DNA of 38,669 bases from an uncultured Lentisphaerota bacterium (GCA_903896595.1 CAITYL010000310.1:1-38669); one strand, 5' to 3'. Positions 8,630-16,533 are shown, counted from the first letter of the stretch. Translations and numbers: made by a program. The notes: a model not told the origin generated them from the letters alone.

Positions 8630-8842
8630 AGTAGCCAGAATTCAGTAGTCAGTAGCCAGAATGTTATACTTCGTTAGGCTGAAAGTTTTAATTTAATGGC
8701 ATTTCTGTAGGCACGGGCGTGTCGCCCGTGTGCGACGCGCCTTCACGGCAGAGTCGCACAACGTGGTGCAACCACGTTCCTACAGGAAAGATAAAAAGCC
8801 TCTTCGATTTAGCTTCGTGCTCTTCGTGACTTCGTGGTGAAT
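8630..8842. repeat. Gap with three short repeat motifs
   Basis: Between trpS and nifU are a 7-bp-period block (AGTAGCCAGAATTCAGTAGT, 8630-8660), a small palindrome CACGGGCGTGTCGCCCGTG (8712-8730) and a 9-bp-type block (CTTCGTGCTCTTCGTGACTT, 8812-8841) whose TTCGTGGTGAA end resembles the CATGAAG block at 25211-25322. No gene is evident. Confidence 0.5.
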
Positions 8843-8882
8843 CCGATTTTTTAACTTTTGCAAGGTAGTAACGAGGTAAGTC

Positions 8883-9848
8883 ATGGCTTGGGAATACAGT
8901 GAGAAAACCCGGCAGTTGTTCATGGACGCCGTTCATGGCAAGCCCGGCACCCATATGGGCGAGATCGAGGACCCGGACGGCTTTGGCGAGCATGGCTCGA
9001 TCGTCTGCGGCGACGCCCTGCGCTTCAGTTTCCGGGTCAAGCGCCACCCGGCCGACCCAACCCAGGACGTGATTACCGAGGCGCGCTACCTGACCTTTGG
9101 CTGCACCTCGGCGATTGCCGCGTCCGAGGCGCTGTGCGCCATCATTGAAGCGGGCGGGTTCACGCCTTTGCAGGCCTTGAAAGTCACCAACCAGGAGATC
9201 GTCAAGTATCTGGACGGCCTGCCCAACCAAAAGGTGCATTGTTCGGTGATGGGCGCCGAGGCGCTGGAAGCGGCGGTGTTCAATTGGGCCCAAAAGCGGG
9301 GGGTTGACCTGGCCAAGCACGGCGTGACCCTGGGCGGGGAAAAGGACAACGACGGGCGGATCGTCTGCACCTGTTTCTCACTGAGCGAGCCGTACATCAA
9401 AGCCAAGATCCGGGAATTGAACCTGCACAGCATCCCCGAGATCACCAATGCCATCAAGGCCGGAGGCGCCTGCATGAGCTGCCATCATGCCCCCGGTGGC
9501 CTGCAAGACCTGCTCGACGACGCCTGGGGACCACGGCCGACCTCCTTGAAGGCCAGCCCGACCGCACCCGCCAGCCCTGAGCCGGTTGCCCCGACGTCGG
9601 TGCCGGCACCGCTCTCGGCCTGGCAATTGGGCAAGAAGGTGGAGAAGGCCGTGGACGATTACATCCGGCCGATCCTGAAAAAGGATGGCGGCGACATCGA
9701 GATCGTGGACATCAAGGACGCCCTGATCTATTGCCGGCTAAAGGGCGCCTGCGCCGGGTGCGCCGGTGCGGCCACCACCCTCAAGCTAATGGTCGAGCGC
9801 ACCCTTAAAGAACAGGTGGATGAACGCATCCGCGTCATCGCGGTGTGA
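8883..9848 (+). CDS. nifU: Fe-S cluster assembly scaffold NifU
   Basis: Three-domain NifU scaffold of 321 residues for building and transferring Fe-S clusters. The IscU-like N-terminal domain has its three cluster cysteines at C42 (VCGDAL), C74 (FGCTSAIAAS) and C120 (VHCSVMGAEALEAA). The central Bfd-like [2Fe-2S] domain has C162, C164, C197 and C200 (VCTC and CMSC). A Pro-Ala linker leads to the C-terminal NifU domain with CAGC at 290-293 (KDGGDIEIVDI upstream). The ATG at 8883 has GAGG six bases upstream. No nifS cysteine desulfurase, nif gene or isc gene is in the window, so a housekeeping role like that of NIF-type systems in non-diazotrophs is the likelier reading. Confidence 0.93.
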   Translation: MAWEYSEKTRQLFMDAVHGKPGTHMGEIEDPDGFGEHGSIVCGDALRFSFRVKRHPADPTQDVITEARYLTFGCTSAIAASEALCAIIEAGGFTPLQALKVTNQEIVKYLDGLPNQKVHCSVMGAEALEAAVFNWAQKRGVDLAKHGVTLGGEKDNDGRIVCTCFSLSEPYIKAKIRELNLHSIPEITNAIKAGGACMSCHHAPGGLQDLLDDAWGPRPTSLKASPTAPASPEPVAPTSVPAPLSAWQLGKKVEKAVDDYIRPILKKDGGDIEIVDIKDALIYCRLKGACAGCAGAATTLKLMVERTLKEQVDERIRVIAV

Positions 9849-9866
9849 TGCCTTCAATAACCTCAG

Positions 9867-9936
9867 ATTGAACAGGAGAAATCCGGAGAGAACGGAGAAA
9901 AACTTCTCTGTGGCCTCTGCCGCCTCCTGTTCAAAT
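9867..9936. repeat. Family C repeat, complete hairpin
   Basis: Left arm TTGAACAGGAG pairs with right arm CTCCTGTTCAA. The interior CGGAGAAAAACTTCTCTGTG is conserved in the copies at 1391 and 26802. It sits 18 bases after the nifU stop and could act as a terminator, though it lacks a T-run. Confidence 0.75.
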
Positions 9937-10017
9937 CGAGTGCGAGAGGCGAGCGCGAGCGCCGCTGCGCTGAGCGCGAAATGCCGGCTAAAAAGCGCGG
10001 TATCGTTGTGACGCCGT

Positions 10018-10118
10018 CGATGTCCGCCCGGGACGGGCGGCTCCCGGCCTTGAGATATACCGCGTTAGGGTGAAATCTTAATGACCTTCAGCCTACAGCC
10101 TAACAAGCTTCAGCCTGA
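10018..10118. repeat. Family F repeat copy 2 and CAGCCTA block copy 2
   Basis: TGTCCGCCCGGGACGGGCGG with the CTCCCGG tail (10018-10070) matches 98-145. It is followed by TTCAGCCTACAGCCTAACAA and GCTTCAGCCT (10084-10118), matching the block at 1612-1648. Both lie in the convergent gap between nifU and the LysM gene. Confidence 0.6.
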
Positions 10119-10124
10119 CGACGT

Positions 10125-10202
10125 ATAAAAACGCCAACGGCCGGCGCGCGATGAAGCGGCCGGCCGTCAGGGAAAACATCGGGCGGCAAAGGTGCCGCCC
10201 GG
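10125..10202 (-). terminator. Tandem intrinsic terminators of the LysM operon
   Basis: Read on the minus strand beyond the LysM stop: first a stem CGGGCGGCA/TGCCGCCCG followed by ATGTTTT (10173-10202), then ACGGCCGGC/GCCGGCCGT followed by TGGCGTTTTTA (10125-10169). Both have the stem-plus-U-run layout of intrinsic terminators. Confidence 0.75.
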
Positions 10203-10209
10203 TCTGTGC

Positions 10210-11295
10210 TTACTTGCTCAGCGGGATTTGGATGGTCATGTTGGGCTTGAGGTCGGCATTGCCCTTGATGGCCGGGTTGAGCTTGATGATCGCCTCCGCG
10301 GTGGTGGAATACATCTCCGCAATGCTTTCCAGGGTCTCGCCGGTCAGCACGGTGTGATCCAGGGTGTTGGCGGCCGGGGCGGGGGCCGGGGCGGGAGCGG
10401 CATCTGTGCCGGTGGCGACCGGGGCGACGGCGGCGGCATCCGTACCCGTCGGGGCAACGGTGGCGGCCGGGGCGACGGCGGCGGTCTCCTCCGCGGCGGC
10501 GCCGGCGACCGGGGTCGCGACGGCGGCGTCAGTGGCGGCCACAGCGGTCTCGCCCTTCTTGCCGGGGATGACCAGGGTCTGGCCGATCTGCAGCTTGTCC
10601 GACTTCAGGTCGTTGGCGGCGCGCAGGTCAGCCACCTTAACGTGGTGCTTCTTGGCGATGCGGTCCAGCGAGTCGCCGGACTTCACCGAATACTTGCCTT
10701 CGCCAGCGGGGGCGGCGGAACCTGTGCTACCACCCTTGGCTTCGGCCTTTTTGCCCCCGGCCTTTTTCGCCTGGTGCCGGCCTTCGCCCTTTTTGTGGGC
10801 GGCGGAAGCGACGTGCTTGGACTTCGCCGTCGCCTTGTGCGACACCGTGCCGCCGGGCGGGATGCGCAAGGTCTGGCCGACCTTGATCGCCTTCTTTTCG
10901 CTCAGCTTGTTGAAGGACGCGAGTTCGGCGGCGCTCACGCCGTACTTGGCGCCGATCTTCGAGAAGGAATCGCCGGACTTGACGGTGTAGGTGTCAATCT
11001 TGCTTTCCACCTTGGGCGGCAGCGAGAACGCCTTGGTGCCTTCGTCTTTGCCCTTGCCCTTGACGTCGGCCGGTTCCTCGACCACGACCACTGGTTCGGT
11101 GGCGGCCGCCGTGCTGGCGGCCACGGAGGCGGGATCCTTGTACGGTGGCGGCACCACTTGGCGCGGGCCCATGAGCCCCGCGTCCTGGGGTTTGGAGGAG
11201 GAGCAGCCGGCGGCCACCAGCAGGGCCAGCCCCGACACTCCCGTAATCACCAGGCGTTTTACAGCCACTTCCGAAGCCAACAGCGTGCGCATCAT
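10210..11295 (-). CDS. LysM-repeat lipoprotein
   Basis: Probable envelope lipoprotein that binds peptidoglycan. A hydrophobic segment ends in a lipobox (LLVAAGC, Cys31), predicting lipid attachment after signal peptidase II cleavage. Three LysM domains follow at about residues 102-146 (YTVKSGDSFSKIGAKYGV), 201-244 (YSVKSGDSLDRIAKKHHV) and 313-358 (HTVLTGETLESIAEMY). They are separated by Lys/Ala-rich and Ala/Pro/Thr-rich linkers typical of wall-spanning spacers. The ATG at 11295 has AAGGAG nine bases upstream and overlaps the murD stop as ATGA, so it is the last gene of the murD operon. There is no peptidase or amidase domain, so it is a structural or targeting protein rather than a recognised enzyme. 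Confidence 0.88.
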   Translation of the reverse strand: MMRTLLASEVAVKRLVITGVSGLALLVAAGCSSSKPQDAGLMGPRQVVPPPYKDPASVAASTAAATEPVVVVEEPADVKGKGKDEGTKAFSLPPKVESKIDTYTVKSGDSFSKIGAKYGVSAAELASFNKLSEKKAIKVGQTLRIPPGGTVSHKATAKSKHVASAAHKKGEGRHQAKKAGGKKAEAKGGSTGSAAPAGEGKYSVKSGDSLDRIAKKHHVKVADLRAANDLKSDKLQIGQTLVIPGKKGETAVAATDAAVATPVAGAAAEETAAVAPAATVAPTGTDAAAVAPVATGTDAAPAPAPAPAANTLDHTVLTGETLESIAEMYSTTAEAIIKLNPAIKGNADLKPNMTIQIPLSK

Positions 11296-12677
11296 GATGA
11301 CAATCTCCTTTTGACCAGCTCGCAGAACCGGTTCCCGCGGTCCGCATAGTTCACAAACATATCCATACTGGCGCAGGCGGGGGACAATAACACCGCATCC
11401 CCAAGTTGCGCCATCCCTGCCGCCGCGTCGACAGCGGAAGCCAAGGTTTCACATTCCCCGCAATATACCACGGTGTTCCACGCTTTTGCCAACCGTTCCT
11501 TGCAGGCCCCGATAAGAAAAACGCCGCGCGCGTGACGGGCCAAGTGCGAGGGAACGGCGGAGAAATCCATGTTTTTGTCCAGCCCCCCGGCAATCAGCAC
11601 GATTTTTCCGGTAATTTCACCCTGCACGGCGGCCAGCGCGCGAATGAGCGCGTCGGGATTGGTTGCCTTGGAATCGTTGATGTAGGCCACGCCGCGAACG
11701 TCGACGCCGACCCACTGGATGCGATGAGGGCTCGGCTGAAAACTGATCAACCCCGGCCGGACCGCCTCAGGGGGCAGTCCGGCCAGCTCGCACAGCGCGC
11801 TGGCGGCCAAAACATTTTCCAGATTGTGCCCTCCCTTGAGCTGAAGCTCCCGCCGCGCCACCAGTGGCGTCGCGCCACCGTCGGGGCGGCGGCGGCACAG
11901 CATGCCGTCAGCCCGCACGAACCAATCCGCGCCGGCCGTTTCGTCGCCACTAAATAGAATTGGACGGGACCCATCCCGCGGTAGGGCGGCACGGACCTCC
12001 GGCCAGTCCAACAGGTCGCTGCGCAGCACGGCCTGACCGGCCCGCCGCAAGTTGCGGAAGAGCAACCCCTTGGCCGCGGCGTAACGGGACATGGTGCCGT
12101 AGCGGTCCAAATGGTCCGGCGTAATATTGAGCAGCGCCGCGGCGGCCGGGGCAAAGCGGTCGCAGCTCTCCAGTTGGAACGAACTGACTTCCACGACCAG
12201 CCAGTCAAGATCCCGCGACCGTCGGGCCGCTTCGCACAACGCCACGCCGATATTGCCGGCCGCCAGCACGCGCCGTCCGGCCGTCCGCAGGCAATGTTCC
12301 AGCAATTCGGTGGTGGTGGTCTTGCCGTTGGTCCCGCTGATCGCGAGCACCGGGCAGGCGCAATGCCGGAAGCCAAACTCCAGTTCGCCGAGCACCGGAC
12401 AGGGCAAGGCGGCCGCCAGCCGCCCCAGCAGGCTGGCCGGGGCAATGCCGGGGCTGATCACCGCCTGCCGCGGCACGGGGCCGGGCCACGACGCCGCCGT
12501 CCAGCCCAGCCGGACGTCCACGCCGGCCGCGGTCAACGTCCCGGCACGCTCGCGCAACCCCGGTGAGTCGCCGGTATCCAAGCCGATGACCGGGTCACCC
12601 AACGCCGCGGCCAGTTGCGCCGCCGCGACACCGCTTACGCCGAGACCCAGAATCAAGGTGGGGCCGGCGGTATTCAT
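11292..12677 (-). CDS. murD: UDP-N-acetylmuramoylalanine--D-glutamate ligase
   Basis: Adds D-glutamate to UDP-MurNAc-L-Ala in cytoplasmic peptidoglycan precursor synthesis, using ATP. The chosen ATG at 12677 gives 461 residues, the usual MurD size. The open frame runs further upstream, but that part is an out-of-frame Arg-rich shadow of the preceding gene. The N-terminal Rossmann-like start LILGLGVSGVAAAQ binds the UDP part, the Mur ligase P-loop is GTNGKTTTT at 115-123, and NITPDHLDRYGTM, INDSKATNPDA and SPACASMDMF are the expected MurD signatures. The start overlaps the upstream stop as ATGA, and the stop overlaps the LysM start in the same way, so translation is probably coupled. No other mur/fts genes flank it, which is unusual since murD often sits in the dcw cluster. 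Confidence 0.96.
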   Translation of the reverse strand: MNTAGPTLILGLGVSGVAAAQLAAALGDPVIGLDTGDSPGLRERAGTLTAAGVDVRLGWTAASWPGPVPRQAVISPGIAPASLLGRLAAALPCPVLGELEFGFRHCACPVLAISGTNGKTTTTELLEHCLRTAGRRVLAAGNIGVALCEAARRSRDLDWLVVEVSSFQLESCDRFAPAAAALLNITPDHLDRYGTMSRYAAAKGLLFRNLRRAGQAVLRSDLLDWPEVRAALPRDGSRPILFSGDETAGADWFVRADGMLCRRRPDGGATPLVARRELQLKGGHNLENVLAASALCELAGLPPEAVRPGLISFQPSPHRIQWVGVDVRGVAYINDSKATNPDALIRALAAVQGEITGKIVLIAGGLDKNMDFSAVPSHLARHARGVFLIGACKERLAKAWNTVVYCGECETLASAVDAAAGMAQLGDAVLLSPACASMDMFVNYADRGNRFCELVKRRLSS

Positions 12678-13441
12678 TGTGGTTTGCCCGCCGGCGCCTT
12701 GGCCGCAACACGGGGCTTGAGGATCACCCGCACCGCATCGCCGACCTTCAGGCCGGTCTGGTCGGTGTTGACGACGAACCGGGTGTCGTCCCCGGCGGCG
12801 GCGTCGGCCAATTCCAGCACGGTGTCGCCCACGGCATAATTGACCGCCAGATTGCCCTCGATCTCGGCATTGGCCACACCGTTGCTGAAGGTGACGCCGG
12901 TGAAAACCCAGCCGAAGCGGGCCGACGGCTGATTGGTCTTGGTGTCGTGAATCCACTGCTCCACGGGCCGGCGGGCCAGGACGCCATCGGGCCGGCGCCA
13001 TTCCAGCTCCAGGTCCACGATGTCACCTTGGGGCACGGCGCCGCCGGGCAGGCGGGCGCCGTTGCGCAACCCCAACAAAATCAGAGCGGTCTGCAATTGA
13101 AGCGGGCGGGCGGCGGAACGCAGCAGGCTCTCATGCAGGCGCCCCTCGGGCGTGGCGATCAGCACTTCCAAAATGCCCTGCCGCAGGTTGTAGGTGGCGG
13201 GAAACGAGAGCTCACGCGTGGCGGGATGGACGGTGACCAAACCGATGCGCACGTCGCCATTGGGCAACTTCACCACCTCCGGACTGGGCGTCGGTTTCGT
13301 GCCGGGCGGAGCCGTGGGCGGCGGCGGCGGCCCGCCAAAGGGCCCGCCGGCTTCGGGTGGCGGCACGGGAGCATCCGCGGCCCAGGCAGATCCCGTGAGC
13401 AGCAAACCGGCGGTCATGAGAAGAAAAAACGGTCTTGTCAT
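12674..13441 (-). CDS. YdjY-domain secreted protein
   Basis: Predicted exported protein of 255 residues, function unknown. The ATG at 13441 has AAGGAT six bases upstream and opens a standard signal peptide (MTRPFFLLMTAGLLLTGSAWA), so I prefer it to the longer frame to 13513. A Pro/Gly-rich stretch follows. The core (LSFPATYNLRQGILEVLIAT, then GRLHESLLRSAARPLQLQTAL) has the look of the YdjY domain common in planctomycete and verrucomicrobial secreted proteins. It is the second gene of the operon, 16 bases after the permease and overlapping murD by four bases. Assignment to YdjY is from memory of the motif and was not searched. Confidence 0.7.
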   Translation of the reverse strand: MTRPFFLLMTAGLLLTGSAWAADAPVPPPEAGGPFGGPPPPPTAPPGTKPTPSPEVVKLPNGDVRIGLVTVHPATRELSFPATYNLRQGILEVLIATPEGRLHESLLRSAARPLQLQTALILLGLRNGARLPGGAVPQGDIVDLELEWRRPDGVLARRPVEQWIHDTKTNQPSARFGWVFTGVTFSNGVANAEIEGNLAVNYAVGDTVLELADAAAGDDTRFVVNTDQTGLKVGDAVRVILKPRVAAKAPAGKPQ

Positions 13442-13457
13442 GGGGAGATCCTTCGCG

Positions 13458-14564
13458 TCAGGGTTCCGGGTTTTCCCGGCCGGGCGGGGCGGGGTGGACT
13501 GTCCATTCCTCAATCAGGGCATAGCCCATGGCAAGAAGCACCGGCCCGAGGAACATTCCGATGAAACCGAAGGCCAGCACCCCGCCGAGCACGCCGAGCA
13601 GCACCAGAATGAACGGCAGATTGCAGCCGCGGCTGATCAGGTAGGGCCGGACGACGTTGTCCACGCCGCTGATGACGAAAAAGCCCCAAATCGCCAGGAA
13701 CACACCCCACCCGGTCTGGCCGGTGTAAAACAGCCAGACCGTCGCCGGCACCCAAACAAAGGGGGGGCCGCCCGGAATGAAGGAAACGAAAAAGGTGAGC
13801 AGTCCCCAGAGCAGCGGGGATGGCACGCCGGCAATCCAAAACCCGATCCCGGCCACAATGCCCTGGGCCAGCGCCGTGCCCAAAATGCCATAGACCACGC
13901 CCTTGACGGTCTGGCCCACCACCGTGAGCAGATGCTGGGTCCGGTCCCCCAGCAACCGCTTGGCGCCGTCGGCGACCTTGCTCACCACCCGTTCCCCATC
14001 ACAAAAAAAGAAAAAAGAGACAAAGACGCTGAGAATCATGTAGAACACGCCGGTGCCAAAAGCCAGGCCGCGGTGCAGGCCCCAGGTACGGAGCGGCGTC
14101 GCGGTGGAACGCACCAGCGCTTCCAGCCGGGCGCCATCATTGGCCCAGCTGTGCCAGCCAGCATCCAACTGGGGGCCGACCAGTGGCAGCGTGGCCACCC
14201 AAGCGGGCGGTTGCGGCAAACCGTTGCGCACGGCGGCCTGTCCCCAGGCAATAATGCCGGCCAGGTTTTCGGCCAACGTCATCGCCACCACCGCGAACGG
14301 CAGGACCAGGACAACTCCCAGCAACAGGGTCATCAGCAGGGCGTTCAGGTGGCGGTGGCCGGGAAACCGCCGCTCCAATACTTGGAACAGCGGCCAGGTG
14401 CAGTAGCACAGGATGGCCGCCCACAGCAGAGCGGAAACGAAGGGCCGCAACACCACCACGCAACCGGTGAGCAGCAGTCCCAGCAGGACCATGCCGCCCA
14501 GTTTTTCCGCCTGGTTGAACAACAGCTTGCCGCTCATGGCGGTAACATACCGCCAACCGTGCAT
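13458..14564 (-). CDS. AI-2E family transporter (PerM/TqsA-like permease)
   Basis: Multi-spanning inner-membrane protein of 368 residues in the AI-2E exporter/PerM family; substrates of most members are unknown. Hydrophobic segments are plain near the N-terminus (GGMVLLGLLLTGCVVVL and LLWAAILCYCTW) and through the C-terminal half. The central soluble stretch leads into FYMILSVFVSFFFFCDGE, and the GVVYGILGTALAQGIVAGIG and FIPGGPPFVWVP segments are typical of the family. The start is uncertain: ATG 14564 or ATG 14537 (MSGKLL), neither with a good ribosome site. A small hairpin (GGCGGTATGTTACCGCC) directly precedes the second. It heads the operon with the YdjY protein, murD and the LysM lipoprotein. 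Confidence 0.85.
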   Translation of the reverse strand: MHGWRYVTAMSGKLLFNQAEKLGGMVLLGLLLTGCVVVLRPFVSALLWAAILCYCTWPLFQVLERRFPGHRHLNALLMTLLLGVVLVLPFAVVAMTLAENLAGIIAWGQAAVRNGLPQPPAWVATLPLVGPQLDAGWHSWANDGARLEALVRSTATPLRTWGLHRGLAFGTGVFYMILSVFVSFFFFCDGERVVSKVADGAKRLLGDRTQHLLTVVGQTVKGVVYGILGTALAQGIVAGIGFWIAGVPSPLLWGLLTFFVSFIPGGPPFVWVPATVWLFYTGQTGWGVFLAIWGFFVISGVDNVVRPYLISRGCNLPFILVLLGVLGGVLAFGFIGMFLGPVLLAMGYALIEEWTVHPAPPGRENPEP

Positions 14565-14587
14565 TCGTCACCGGCACGGCGGGCGTG

Positions 14588-14664
14588 GGTGCATGACAAT
14601 CATGTTGGTTGGGAACCCCCTTTTTCAAAAGGGTGGCCCCAACATCATCCAACAAAACGGTCAT
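14588..14664. repeat. Family A repeat, internally deleted
   Basis: The first end (GTTGGGAACCCCCTTTT) is joined directly to the second (CAAAAGGGTGGCCCCAACATC), with the middle missing. Compare the full elements at 22566-22784 and 36079-36270. The shared GGGTGCATGA before the element also precedes the copy at 36079. Confidence 0.8.
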
Positions 14665-14685
14665 GCTCCCAAGAGTTCCGCGGCG

Positions 14686-14714
14686 TTGAATAATGCCACC
14701 GAACGCACTAAATT
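14686..14714 (+). promoter_or_regulatory. Candidate promoter for the antitoxin, near-leaderless
   Basis: TTGAAT (14686-14691) and TAAATT (14709-14714) are separated by 17 bases. The expected transcription start, about seven bases after the -10, falls on or next to the antitoxin ATG at 14722, which has no clear ribosome-binding site. Confidence 0.4.
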
Positions 14715-14721
14715 GAGCGTA

Positions 14722-14940
14722 ATGAATGCCACGCTTCAACTTGAGCAAATGTCCCGTGAAGAAAAACTTCAGGCCATGGAAGCCTTGTGGGCGGATTTGT
14801 CCAAAGATGATGCGGCGGTAGTCTCGCCCGCATGGCATCATGACGTCCTGAGGAAGACTGAGGCTAGGGTGGCTGCGGGGCAGGAGCAGATTGCGGATTG
14901 GACAACGGCCAAGAGGGATCTGAGGACGCGGTTTGAATGA
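14722..14940 (+). CDS. Addiction-module antitoxin-like protein
   Basis: A 72-residue protein matching the small unstable-antitoxin family (PF09720/TIGR02574 type): QMSREEKLQAMEALWADLSK, then SPAWHHDVLRKTEARVAAG and a C-terminal WTTAKRDLR. Such proteins pair with RelE/ParE-type toxins encoded directly downstream. I chose the ATG at 14722 because the family N-terminus starts there; the frame extends upstream only through family A repeat DNA. The stop overlaps the next ATG as ATGA, the usual antitoxin-toxin coupling. The downstream toxin is internally deleted, so this is probably an orphaned or decaying module. Confidence 0.8.
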   Translation: MNATLQLEQMSREEKLQAMEALWADLSKDDAAVVSPAWHHDVLRKTEARVAAGQEQIADWTTAKRDLRTRFE

Positions 14941-15080
14941 GGATCAAGATACTCTCCTCGGCCGTTGAGGATCTTCATGCCGTTTACTACACTCTCGCTT
15001 CGGACATGGTCGTGATTTTCAGGGTTTTGGATTTGCGCCGTGATCCAGCCCGGACTCATCATGCGTTGAGGTCAGAGTAA
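14937..15080 (+). pseudogene. RelE/ParE-type toxin remnant with internal deletion
   Basis: A 47-codon frame, MRIKILSSAVEDL joined to HAVYYTLASDMVVIFRVLD and then LRRDPARTHHALRSE. The first part matches the start of RelE/ParE-family toxins that partner this antitoxin family, and the second matches their C-terminal strands (AVYY...VLDCRRDP type). Roughly 50 central residues, normally the helical hairpin and first strands, are missing without loss of reading frame. The ATG overlaps the antitoxin stop. It is likely a non-toxic remnant. The family match is by memory of the motif. Confidence 0.7.
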
Positions 15081-15112
15081 GCAAGTCCACTACAATAGGC
15101 GAGTTATCGTAA

Positions 15113-16240
15113 ATGAAGTCAGTCCCATTCGGCCAACGAAGCGGGTTCCGGGTTCCCCGGGCGAACCTGGGCGGCATGCGTCTGCCGCCGGACACGGACG
15201 AGGCGGTGGCCCTGATCCGGCACGCCATTGACGCGGGGCTGCGCTACATCGACACCAGCCGCGGTTACGGCGACTCGGAGATCAAGATCGGCAAGGCGCT
15301 CAAGAACGGCTACCGGGAGAAGGTCATTCTCTCCACCAAGTGGTCACCCTGGATCACCCGAATCGAGGCCTCCGACGACACTTCCGCGGACTGTGTCCGT
15401 AAGCGGATCGAAGAGTCCATGAACCGCCTCGACGTGGATTACCTGGACTACTACCAGGTGTGGAACATCGACTCGCGGGAGCATTACGACCAGGCCGTGG
15501 CCAAGGGCGGCATGGTGGACGGTATTCAAAAGGCCATCTCCGACAAGCTGGTCGGCCACACCGGCTTCACCACCCATGACACGGTGGAGAACCTCCTCAC
15601 CTACGTGGAGGAGGCCGACTGGTGCGAGATCATCCTCTTCACCTACAACCTGCTGAACCCGCTCTACGACAAGGCCATTGCCGCGGCGCATGCCAAGGGC
15701 ATCGGCACCATCATCATGAACCCGCTCGCGGGCGGCCTGCTGGGCCATGACAGTCCCCTGCTCAAGACGTTGGCGGAACGGGTTGGCGCCAGGAGCATTC
15801 CCGAACTGGCCATCCGTTTCCTAATTTCCAACCCCGCCGTCACCACCCTGATCACCGGCATCGCCAAACCGTCGGACGTGGACGACACGGTGGCGGCGGT
15901 GAACCGCGGCCCGTTCGCCCCGGCGGAAATGGAGTTGCTCCACCAGGCCTTGGCGGAGATGCTGGTGGCCAACAAGGCGTTCTGCACCGGCTGCCGCTAC
16001 TGCCTGCCCTGCTGCCAGGGGATCGAGATTCCCGCGATCATGAACCAGATCGCCCAGTACCGGTTCTGGGGTTTCCAAAAACCGGCCCAAACCGGCTATC
16101 ACGACCTGAAGGGGCCGAAAGCCGACGCCTGCATCCAGTGCGGCCAGTGTGAGGCGAAGTGCACCCAGCACTTGGCCGTCATGGACGAACTGAAATACGC
16201 CGTCCAAAATCTGGCCACCGGGGAGTTCGGGGTTCGGTGA
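15113..16240 (+). CDS. Aldo/keto reductase with C-terminal 4Fe-4S-type domain
   Basis: Predicted oxidoreductase of 375 residues. The N-terminal 280 residues form an aldo/keto reductase TIM barrel: GLRYIDTSRGYGDSEIKIGK contains the Asp and Tyr of the catalytic set, and VILSTKWSP holds the Lys. The C-terminal 90 residues carry two Cys clusters, CTGCRYCLPCCQGIEIP and CIQCGQCEAKCTQHL, as in the ferredoxin-like tail of a common bacterial subfamily that probably binds an Fe-S cluster. The physiological substrate is unknown. The ATG at 15113 starts the conserved fold but has only a weak upstream AGGCGAG. It lies 32 bases after the toxin remnant and is followed by a family R1 element, so it is likely transcribed alone. 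Confidence 0.88.
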   Translation: MKSVPFGQRSGFRVPRANLGGMRLPPDTDEAVALIRHAIDAGLRYIDTSRGYGDSEIKIGKALKNGYREKVILSTKWSPWITRIEASDDTSADCVRKRIEESMNRLDVDYLDYYQVWNIDSREHYDQAVAKGGMVDGIQKAISDKLVGHTGFTTHDTVENLLTYVEEADWCEIILFTYNLLNPLYDKAIAAAHAKGIGTIIMNPLAGGLLGHDSPLLKTLAERVGARSIPELAIRFLISNPAVTTLITGIAKPSDVDDTVAAVNRGPFAPAEMELLHQALAEMLVANKAFCTGCRYCLPCCQGIEIPAIMNQIAQYRFWGFQKPAQTGYHDLKGPKADACIQCGQCEAKCTQHLAVMDELKYAVQNLATGEFGVR

Positions 16241-16252
16241 CCCCAATACCAA

Positions 16253-16364
16253 TCCGAGCCGCGAACGAAGCGACCGTCGAGAGCGAAAGTGACCGGTCAA
16301 AAGAATCTACTTCGTTTGTGAGACCACAATCGTTGTGACCCGTCACTAACGTTCCGGGCTCGGA
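16253..16364. repeat. Family R1 element, copy 3
   Basis: Begins TCCGAGCCGCGAACG and ends CGTTCCGGGCTCGGA, with inner GTGACCGGTCAA and GTGACCCGTCAC arms. The short centre (GAATCTACTTCGTTTGTGAG) differs from the other copies. It starts 12 bases after the aldo/keto reductase stop. Confidence 0.85.
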
Positions 16365-16365
16365 T

Positions 16366-16482
16366 AACCCCTCAACCCCTCAACCACCCAACCCCTCAAC
16401 CACCCAACCACCCAACCGCCCAACCGCCCAACCGCCCAACCGCCCAACCGCCCAACCGCCCAACCGCCCAACCACCCAACCC
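16366..16482 (+). repeat. 8-bp CCCAACCG-type tandem repeat upstream of larC
   Basis: About 14 units of an 8-bp repeat: first CCCTCAAC and CACCCAAC variants, then a homogeneous run of CGCCCAAC, then CACCCAAC. It ends about 50 bases before the larC ATG at 16534. The reverse strand is a regular GGTTGGGC array with potential to form G-quadruplexes. The same repeat, in the same orientation to the gene, precedes the aminotransferase gene and recQ. Confidence 0.9.
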
Positions 16483-16533
16483 CGAACACCTGAACATTCC
16501 GCCGACAAAACACGTTTGGCCAAAGGCTCCCTC

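Noticed and set aside
11292-13001. MurD fused to an Arg-rich N-terminal domain
   Set aside because: The upstream part of the frame overlaps the YdjY gene in another frame; the ATGA junction at 12674-12677 and the conserved MurD N-terminus fix the start.
16366-16482. CRISPR-like or telomere-like array
   Set aside because: Units are 8 bp and directly adjacent, with no spacers and no cas genes. The GGTTGGGT unit recalls telomeric repeats, but it lies inside a chromosome next to larC.
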